A stretch of DNA of 64,000 nucleotides from Paralithodes platypus. Its lineage: Eukaryota; Arthropoda; Malacostraca; Decapoda; Lithodidae. Under the pieces are notes generated by a model. It was not told the DNA's origin. It did no database searches and was given only the letters and a program-made list of their open reading frames with translations. The position numbers were made by a program, and so were the translations under genes. Numbering within the stretch: the first letter of the stretch is position 1; every line of letters begins with the position of its first letter. The stretch spans positions 38,378,895-38,442,894 of the forward strand of contig CM064502.1 of the NCBI GenBank assembly GCA_032716605.1, written 5' to 3'. Shown one piece after another: positions 56,490 through 64,000 of the stretch.

Positions 56490-57253
56490 GCTGTATATAT
56501 AGGCTACTGTATAAGGAATGTATTTCCACGGCATAGCCTACTAATTCACGCCAAACACCGTATACTGATTATGTTGGCTACTAAGTTATTTAAAGAGTAC
56601 TATTTAGCACGTCGAATTAACCGAACCAATAGCTATATGCTTATATACGTTATTTGATTAAGATAAGATTACAAAGCATACATAATACATAATTTGTAAT
56701 ATTGAAGGAAGTATTAGGCTAACCATTGCAGTAACGAAGCTACTACTCATATTTAGTTATAACAAATAGTTTACTGTTGTAAATTATAATTGTAAGTTGA
56801 TTACAATAACCAATATATGATATATTTAATCACTTAAGAGAGAATATTCTTCCCAATCTTGCCTAAAGATATTGTATTTGTAGAAACTTAAGTGGTGTAT
56901 TCGCACTGTAGCCTACTTCTTGATTAAACCGTTTTCTCTCATCTGCACATCATTACAACAATTATGGGACTCTGCCTGTCCACTTTGTCGGCCTTTTACA
57001 AGCAGGTTTAAGTTTTATAATTGACGAAATCGTTCATCAAGTCGATCTCTGTCAACTTCCATCGTCCCACGCCCACTTTCAAGTCTGTCTCAAGCCTACT
57101 CGGAGGTGGATTAGGCTCAGAGGCATCGGCTCGGTCTTAGATAATCTCAAGACTAGTTTTAGCATATCAGTTTTTTTAAAGCTCGTCTCAAGTCCGACTT
57201 GAGACAGACTCAAGACTCAAGTCGGTCTCAAGCCTTGTTCTAGAATTCGGGCC

Positions 57254-57380
57254 TGTATGTCCAGGCATTTTGGCTCGCATAATCCTTGATTTTGGTCCAG
57301 TCACTCTTTCAACTCTGGGAGAGGCACTCGTCACAGGCAGTTCTGCCTTTTGTCTCCCTCATCCACATAGATAAAACAAT
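57254..57380 (+). pseudogene. LINE L1 copy d, 3' fragment (right half)
   Basis: Continuation of the LINE 3' end (GTCCAGGCATTTTGGCTCG, 3' UTR GAGGCACTCGTCACAGGCAG) after the 3.6-kb transposon, ending in an A-rich tail. Confidence 0.88.
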
Positions 57381-57468
57381 AATAACAAACAAAATATGTA
57401 TACACTGTTGCCATTTACTTCCAATTAATATGATAACTTGTGATTGTAATGGGAACAAAATCACCTAC

Positions 57469-57597
57469 CTGGTGAACTTTTTAGGGAAGAGAGTGGGGTG
57501 ACTGAGGTAGACTAGTCCTTGAGTCTCTGTCCAGTATGCCAGCTGTACCATCCGAGGGCCTTCTGAGGTGTACGGCAGATGAGAGTACACACCAACC
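57469..57597 (-). CDS. Ionotropic receptor gene, exon 2 of those visible
   Basis: 129-nt exon with acceptor TATTGTTGCAG at its right edge and donor CCAG|GTAGGT at its left. Phase 2 on both sides, so it joins the flanking exons without a frame break (AG|G gives Arg at the first junction). It encodes VGVYSHLPYTSEGPRMVQLA and YWTETQGLVYLSHPTLFPKK. This segment, running from the amino-terminal region toward the S1 lobe, is typical of decapod IRs (VYxxLPY, VQxAxWT...GL, LFPxKF). The encoded part is extracellular. Confidence 0.88.
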
Positions 57598-57786
57598 CTG
57601 CAACAATATATACCTCATCAGGAGGTCAACATTGTGGGTAAGGGCAAAGGTTAGATGTAGGTAAATAAAGCAGATGACACACCCACCCACCCACACACAC
57701 ACACACCCCTTGCAACAACAATACATCTCAACATTGTGGGTAAGAACAAGATAAACACAAACATTAAGGGTAAATACAGTGTTCGA

Positions 57787-58004
57787 ACTATAGTCTATTC
57801 ACTGTAAGTAGGCGATAAATCATGACCTGTATCCTCTGTAACTCAAAAAGAGCTAGAGCAAATTGATTGTAAATTTCCACATTTATTCCTTGACTGACTC
57901 TTCCTAAATGGTAGATATATTAGCTCGATTACTCTAGTCGTTTTTGGGTTACAGAGGTTAAAGGTCATGATTTCTAGCCTACTTACAGCGAATAGACTAT
58001 AGTT
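57787..58004. mobile_element. Long-TIR MITE family I, copy 3
   Basis: CTATAGTCTATTCACTGTAA is inverted at TACAGCGAATAGACTATAG, with the same inner CCTCTGTAACTCAAAAA motif. Most similar to 36024-36238. Confidence 0.85.
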
Positions 58005-59109
58005 TATGGTTTTCTACTTCGCTGTGATGTCATAACTCTAAACCAAAATAAGATAAACATTAATTCAGACTCATCTGGACCACAGCCGTGAGTGGCAAAT
58101 ATATGTAACATACATTATGAGAGGTTTGGGTTACACAAGGGATTCTTTTTCGTAAATATAATATATAGTGTGTAGTAATCGCACTTTAAACCCTTGGAAG
58201 TTTTTTTTGTGTTTTTTTTTTTTACAATGAACTTTACATACAACTATAATGGATCCCAATAAACCTCACAATTAAGAGTCAAATAAACCCAACATGATAT
58301 AAACCAAAGAGCGCGCTGACATACTTTTATCTATTCTATTAATTTAAAAATATATTGATGAGTCACATTTTCATTCCACCATTGGAAAGAGCATGAAGAA
58401 TACTTCTTATTTCCTATAAATCAAACCTATGGTCACCAGTGATATTCCAAATGTATGAAGAGTTGAAATCGAATGAAGTAGGAAAAACGACATTAATTTA
58501 ATTGGGATCAAATTTAAGTATGATCATTCAAAGTGTTGTGGGCTTTTATTTTCTTATATTGTAGAATGGCTTTTCCTCTTTCTTTCGAGGTAAAATACAT
58601 TACAGTAGATGCAATTATTTGGGTTTAATCTGAGTTTTGAATAAGCAGTCTTGGTCACAATGCCATGTTTATATTCTTGAGTACATGTTTTCTAGTATAT
58701 TCACACGAAAAATGTATTGACTAACAAATTCTGATTTCACAATTAGAAAGAGTGTTAAAAATACTTCTAAATTCAAATAGAAAACTTATAGTCGCCGAGC
58801 ATATAACGAAAATACGTAGAGTTGAACTACTAAGAACGATGAAATATTTTATTCTAAAAGAAATTTCTTGTGAAAATTTGATCCTTTGATATATTTCTGT
58901 TTCTATTATGTTATATTATTGGCTTTCCTCTTTCCTTTGATGTATAATATGCATTGTATGTAAAGGCGATTATAATGGGCTAAAACAGATCGATAATATA
59001 TATGTTTCGCTATGGGGCATGACCGAAACAGGGCTCTGTGGGCCAGTGGCAAGAGTCTCGGAACATTAGTAAATAATTTATTTGCGAGAGTAAGAGGGTT
59101 AATTTAGTG
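58005..59109. other. No gene seen; AT-rich with an old duplication
   Basis: Two diverged blocks of about 120 bp (58360-58480 and 58730-58820) share CATTGGAAAGAG/AATTAGAAAGAG, AATACTTCT and GTAGAGTTGAA landmarks. Otherwise AT-rich intronic DNA. Confidence 0.45.
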
Positions 59110-59243
59110 TACAGTCGTGCTAATAAGTGATGTCTCGGAACCAAGTATGTTTTGATCATTAATTGGTATCAGCAATATCTAAGCTTTATATCGAGTGAAA
59201 TATACAAACATGTTCCTACACTTACCCACCCTATTCAACATCT
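59110..59243. mobile_element. MITE family A, copy 5 (left half)
   Basis: Starts TACAGTCGTGCTAATAAGTG. It is interrupted at TATTCAACATCT by the LINE that follows; the right half continues at 62361. Confidence 0.88.
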
Positions 59244-62200
59244 CTATCTATCTATCTATTGCCTGACGCCGTGATCCCCGAAGGGGTGGCCACGAACAAA
59301 CCTCCCCCATGCACCTCTGTCCCCAGTCAGTCGACGCCCCTTTTCCCAACCAGCATTGCCTTCATTCATATACTTCCTCACTCCATCCTTCCACCTCTCC
59401 TTCGGTGCACCTCTCCCTCTCTGTCCTTCCACCTCGCTCTCGTACACCCTCTTAGCCAATCTCTCGCTTTCTATACGTTTCATATGGCCGAACCATCTCA
59501 AGTTGTTCCTTTTCACACTTTCCAGGACATCTACCTCCTCACCACACCTCCTTCTTACTTCCTCATTCGTCTGTCTATCCCTCCATGTAACTCCACACGC
59601 ACTTCTCAAGTAGCTCATTTCCACCGCTCTCACTCTTGGTCTGAGTCTCTTCCCGAACGTCCATGCTTCGCTTCCGTAAGTTAGTGTTGGGATTACCACA
59701 CTGTCATGCAAGGACTTCTTCACTTCCATACTGACCACCCTATTTCTTGTTACTGCTTTCAACGTTCCTACAACCCTCTTCCCCTGTTGTACCCTCTCCC
59801 GCACTTTCTCATCCATAGTCCCATCTTTACTTAACACACTGCCCAGATACTTAAAAGAGCTGACGATCTCCATAGCCTGACCGTTCAACTTCACCCCACA
59901 CTCTGTGACTTCACCCCTTTCGAAGACCATAACCTTGCTCTTCCACACATTTACCTTCAAATTTCGTTTTTCGCACACTGTTCCAAACTCATTTACCAGA
60001 CCCTGTAACTCCCATTCATTATCGCTCATCAGAACTGTATCATCTGCAAACAGCAGTATAGGCAGCTTCCACTCATTTCCCTCCCTTTTCAGCGATACAC
60101 CAACATCCACTGCTCTTCCTAGTATTTCTTTCATGACTCCATCCATATAGGCCTATACAGTAAACAATCACAGGGACATCACACACCCCTGTTTCAACCC
60201 AACACTCAGGTCAAAGAACTCGCTCTGCTCATTCTCCACACGTACTGCCGCCTTTGCACCCTCATACATGCTCTTCACTGCTTTCAGAAACTTGCCATCT
60301 ACTCCGTATATTCTAAGTACTTTCCACATGCCTTTTCTATCCACTCTGTCATAGGCCTTCTCCAAGTCCATAAAGGCAACATACACCTTTTGTTGCTTCT
60401 CCAGATATTTATCCACAACGCAATTCTGGGTAAAAATCTGATCTACACATCCTCTTCCCTTCCTAAAACCTCACTGCTCGAGCTCGTTGCCTATCCATTT
60501 CTCCGTTCTCACTCTCACTCTCTTAATCAATACCCTACACTACACCTTCCCTACTACGCTTAAAAGACATATTCCTCGGTGGTTACCACACACTCCTATT
60601 TCCCCTTTGCCCTTATATAGGGGGACTATTATGCCAGTCTTCCAGTCATCGGGTGCAGTCCCCTTCTCCCATGCTAGTTTGCACATTTCCAATACCCATT
60701 CGATCACTATCTTACCACCATACCTCAACATTTCCCCACACACTCCATCTGTTCCTGGTGCTTTCCCCAACTTCACTCTTTTCATGGCTTCCCACACTTC
60801 TGACCTCCTGATCCCCACCCCCTCCTCCACTACTTCTCCTCTTCTCCCTCCCATACCATATCCAACTATGTTTGCTTCCTCTTCATTCCTTACATTTAGC
60901 AACTCGTTGAAGTACTCCCTCCATCTTTCGACTCTCTCTTGCTTCTCGGCTAGCATTCTCCCATTCCTATCTTTCACACCCTTACTGTTTCCCTTGCTAC
61001 CTTCCCTAACTTTCTTGACTTTTTTCCAGAACAGTTTCTTACACTCCCTCCATTTTACACTCAGATTCCTTCCAAATTCCTCATCTACTCTTCTCTTACT
61101 TTCCTTCACTACTCTCTTCACCACTCTCTTTCTCTCCACGTACCTCGCTCGTTTCTGCCTCTCCAAATTTTCATTCCCTCTACTACCCAACCACTCTCTA
61201 TACGCTTTCTTTTTGTCTTCCACAGCTATTTTTACCTCTTCTGTCCACCATGCTGTACCTTTCACTCCCCTCCCTCTTCTCCTCACTTCACACACCTCCT
61301 CACATGCTGCACAGATCTCTTCCTTAACGCCGCTAGTTAAGGGTTAAACACCTTGCTTATGTCCTCCACTTCCTCCATATCTTCCAGGTCGAACCCATCT
61401 AGTCGTCTTTCTACTGCTCTCCTGTACTCTTCCCTGATTTCCTCCTCCTGTAGCCTCTCCACCCTCCTCACCATTCCACCTTCCTCTCGTCTCCCTCCAG
61501 CTCTCCTCACCCACTTCTTTTGTATCCTAACCTTAGCTACTACTACATAATGATCAGACAGACCCCCTCAAATACCCCTATACACCGTAGTATCCATCAA
61601 TCCATCACATATTTCTTCATTCTTTCATCCACACATATATAATCAATCAGTGACTTTCGTTCCACCACTGTCTTACCCTTCATCGTCCATACCACTTTCC
61701 ATGTGTTCCTGTGTATCATTCTGTGTCGGAAGAAGGTGTTGGCTATCCACAACCTCCTCCCCACACATACGTCCACAAGTGCACTACCATTCCCATTCAC
61801 CTCTGATGGTACCCCCCACCCTCCCACCACTCCATCAACTTTCCTATCACCCACCTTACCATTCATATCCCCAATCAGAAATATTCTTTTGTTCTTGTCA
61901 AACTTATCCAAGCACATCTCCACATTCACCCAGAACTCCTCTTTCTCTCTTACAAGTTTATCCTCTGTCAGAGCATACACACACACAATCACCCACGTTT
62001 GTATTCCTACTTTCATTCTCACCCACACAATCCTTGAACCCACAGACCCATATTCTCTTACACACTCCTTCCATTTGTTACTTACAAACAAACACGCACC
62101 TTGTCTCGCTGCTCCCTCACTCACTCCAGCACACACACCCATTCCACACTCCCACATCTGTACCCTTCTATTTGGTCTCCGTCATTCCACATACATCCAG

Positions 62201-62360
62201 CCTGGCATTCACTAACACTTCCAGTACCTCTCTCTCGTTTGTGCCATCATTCATGCCACTCACGTTCCATGTAGGCCTACCTATTCTCAGAATGTCCGTA
62301 AGCTTGTCCATAGTCGGTCGGGGTTCGTCAACACAGGGTCCGTCCGCATCCGAGGCTGAT
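59244..62360 (-). pseudogene. Full-length LINE R (RTE-like), frameshifted
   Basis: 3.1-kb non-LTR element with a 12-bp target duplication TATTCAACATCT (59232-59243 and 62361-62372) and a (TATC)n-type 3' tail at 59244-59259. The minus strand encodes a 5' endonuclease (GRPTWNVSGMNDGTN, GMTETK, IFLIGDMNGKVGD, LSDHYVVV), a linker (KRVKLGKAPGTDGVCGEML), RT (GNHRGICLLSVVGKV, AFMDLEKAYDRVDRKG, LKQGCVMS, LLFADDTVLMSDN) and a C-terminus (KRNNLRWFGHM, RERWKDG-like, WGRFVRGHPFGD). In-frame stops and shifts occur near 62160, 61350-61590, 60540-60480 and 60150-60170. The catalytic FADD is intact. Relatives lie at 15867, 40505 and 62878. Confidence 0.92.
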
Positions 62361-62443
62361 TATTCAACATCTGACAGACATTAATATAGCACAGAGCAAG
62401 CCAAACGTAATGACAGCTGGTACATGACTTATTAGCGCCACCT
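62361..62443. mobile_element. MITE family A, copy 5 (right half)
   Basis: Continues the MITE from 59243 (CATCTGACAGACATTAATAT) to a partly eroded end ACTTATTAGCGCCACC. Confidence 0.85.
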
Positions 62444-62606
62444 TAATTGCTTATGCCTTGCCTTTGATTATAATATGTATTTTGGCAAGGTATCAATTTC
62501 TACAATCTGAACGTCCATATAGGCCAAAGATGGCAAGTGTTATATTATATGGTAATATGTTAGTTAGACATTCAACAGAAAATATAGCTGTAGGCTATGT
62601 ATTCAC

Positions 62607-62830
62607 CTTGAAGTCGGTGCAGAAAGTCGGACGTTGATGGCAATTGTATTGGTCATTGAGAAGGTCCAATGTGAGGCCATCAGTAAGGAGAGGTCTGTCC
62701 TAGGTAGATTGGTCACCACCATCAGCCGTGTTGACAAGCGCATGAGGCGGCTGTTGAGGGACTGATGGGCGAAGGACGCGAGGAATAACTGGTCCTCACT
62801 CACAACAACCATAGCCACACACCACCATAC
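62607..62830 (-). CDS. Ionotropic receptor gene, exon 1 of those visible
   Basis: 224-nt exon with acceptor CTGCAGCAG (or 9 nt upstream, CCTCAG, same frame) at its right edge and donor CAAG|GTGAAT at its left. It enters in phase 0 and leaves in phase 2, matching exon 2. It encodes VWWCVAMVVVSEDQLFLASF, SLNSRLMRLSTRLMVVTNLP and SHWTFSMTNTIAINVR. The RLMVVT.LP...L..L...HWTFSM.N pattern is characteristic of the extracellular amino-terminal region of decapod IRs. Signal-peptide-encoding exons must lie further upstream, to the right, and are not seen. The whole gene reads right to left. Confidence 0.85.
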
Positions 62831-62877
62831 CTGCTGCAGCTGAGGATGAAACTTAATCTTGTTATTTCGGCCACTAT

Positions 62878-63020
62878 GAACTCCTTCGTGGCGAGACAGA
62901 AAGGCAAATGAGGAAGATCGAGAGTGATGGGTTGTGGAAGTACATGTGTTGTAGACTGTGAAGAGGAACATCTTGATTTGTTCGGTCATGTGAAGTGTTT
63001 TGAGAGTGGGAGCATGACCT
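62878..63020 (+). pseudogene. LINE R copy 4, short 3' fragment
   Basis: Plus-strand remnant with diverged RDRQTNEE, VEVxVLxxVKRN and LxxFGHVK motifs of the LINE C-terminus. It lies about 50 bp upstream of IR exon 1. Confidence 0.65.
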
Positions 63021-63040
63021 AAACATGTGCAACCACACAT

Positions 63041-63860
63041 AACCCATAAAGATGGAATTTATTGCTAATTTAATTCCCATTATAATTTAGGTGGTTACTT
63101 GGAGGTATTTGACTGGAGAATGAGAACACATTGAATGTACATAAAATATGGTTATATTCATACAGACAAAAACATAATTTTCACAATAAAGTACAGAATC
63201 ACATATAAAAAGGGGAGAATATATACAATAGTGATTTACATGGCTGGTGCTGCAATATTGATCTTAAACAATATTTTCCTGGGCTAGTGCTTCGATTTTA
63301 TATTTTTATGAAATGGAATGATAGCACTGATCTCTGGCACCTTTCATCAGCTACTCCTTCAGGTATCGGTTTCTCCCGTGTTTCTCGTCAGCTACTCCTT
63401 CAGGTATCAGCTGAAGGTTCTGTGAGGTACTAGGTATAAACCCGGGTAGAGTTGGGAATGTTCTGGGCAGAGGTGTTGGGTGGCTGAGTGAGCCTATTAG
63501 AGGTTGTGCCTCCATCCCTAGCTGTGTCTGTGATTTTGGAAATAGGAACCCTCGGGCTGCGTATCCTGGAAGTGACATGGCTTTCGGTGCCAGCTTCTCT
63601 TCGGTGAAGTAGGCAAGAACTTTCCTCTGGATTAGTGCCCCTATACTCAGAAGCTAACACTTGAACTGGCACACGTTGTTTAGGCTTGTGGCGACGGGGA
63701 ATGACTTAAGGCCTCGGCCGCACCGACGGTAGGACATGACCTATTACAGGATGGCTAATAATTCCACTAGGTAACTCCCTCGGTGAAGTCACCGTAACCC
63801 CTGCGGACCGGCCCCGACTAGCCGGATTGGACTTTCGGCTCAGCCAGGGACGGCCTCGCA
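63041..63860. other. No gene assigned
   Basis: A duplicated GTCAGCTACTCCTTCAGGTATC-like module lies at about 63347-63410. The open frames at 63351-63672 (minus) are Pro/Thr/Ser-rich without a recognised family; one could be retroelement debris. The segment at 63700-63860 is GC-rich. Confidence 0.35.
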
Positions 63861-64000
63861 CAGGGCCGGATTAAATTTGGGCTACTGGGGCTGTATCCCC
63901 AGGGCCAATGACTTTCAATGATAGTTCTTGTTAGTTACGCATTGTGGAGGCACACATGTAGCCACAGCAAGTGAGAGTCAATGCTATGGTGGCAGGCTGA
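63861..64000. mobile_element. Probable hAT-type element, left end
   Basis: Starts CAGGGCCGGATTAAATTTGG, a terminus typical of many hAT MITEs and transposons. The other end is outside the window, so the duplication (expected 8 bp, candidate GCCTCGCA) cannot be checked. Confidence 0.5.

Larger units (their letters stand above)
53642..57253. mobile_element. DNA transposon with GGCCCGAATTCTAGAAC ends, 3.6 kb
   Basis: Terminal inverted repeats start GGCCCGAATTCTAGAAC, and TGT is duplicated on both sides (53639-53641, 57254-57256). The LINE interrupted by it rejoins exactly. Subterminal regions are full of GACTTGAGTC/GTCTCAAG repeats. A 3-bp duplication would fit a PIF/Harbinger-type element, but no transposase is visible. 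It contains two further insertions (54070-54560, 54928-56178) and AT-rich filler (56182-57190, nothing coding seen). Confidence 0.85.

Noticed and set aside
60487..62384. Plus-strand Ser/Pro/Thr-rich frames opposite the LINE
   Set aside because: Antisense of the LINE R coding region.

Overview
This is a stretch of animal nuclear genome, most probably from a decapod crustacean (crab or shrimp type). The reasons are a fragmented host gene of the arthropod ionotropic receptor (IR) family, a dense load of non-LTR retrotransposons of types common in decapods, two piggyBac transposases, many TTAA- and TA-flanked MITEs, and long simple repeats. No bacterial-type operons, rRNA genes or CRISPR arrays are present. 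Nearly all long open frames belong to mobile elements or are translated repeats.

Host gene: the right-hand third holds one gene on the minus strand, a divergent ionotropic receptor. Four exons can be placed with consensus splice dinucleotides: 62607-62830, 57469-57597, 53192-53381 and 43738-43897. Phases match across the first two introns. The exons span about 19 kb and the introns are full of transposons. A short exon between the third and fourth is missing or unplaced, and the gene must continue beyond the left-most exon.

Layout: 1-2.4 kb, a LINE reverse transcriptase fragment cut by a 16-bp minisatellite; 2.4-6.5 kb, MITEs, a perfect hairpin and a local duplication; 6.9-9.9 kb, a broken piggyBac element abutting a MITE; 10.8-17.6 kb, a tRNA-like satellite/SINE array carrying a TTAA element, a full-length LINE with an intact 987-codon ORF and a 5'-truncated second LINE; 17.8-22.9 kb, LINE remnants and MITEs; 23.5-34.0 kb, GGT-rich arrays split by a CR1-like LINE, a Jockey/CR1-like LINE (itself split by a TTAA element) and an RTE-BovB LINE (itself split by a nearly intact 4.45-kb piggyBac element); 35-44.7 kb, TTAA/TA MITEs and a near-complete LINE inside a 33-bp minisatellite; 43.7-62.9 kb, the IR gene with nested insertions; 63.9 kb, one end of an apparent hAT element.

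The main theme is layered nesting. Several host sequences can be rejoined exactly at TTAA, TA or 9-12 bp target duplications, which gives a relative insertion history. About 19 TTAA-bounded insertions lie here, and four pairs abut while sharing a single TTAA. The piggyBac element at 29150-33600 is the best visible candidate source for at least one MITE family (54070-54560), because their termini match.
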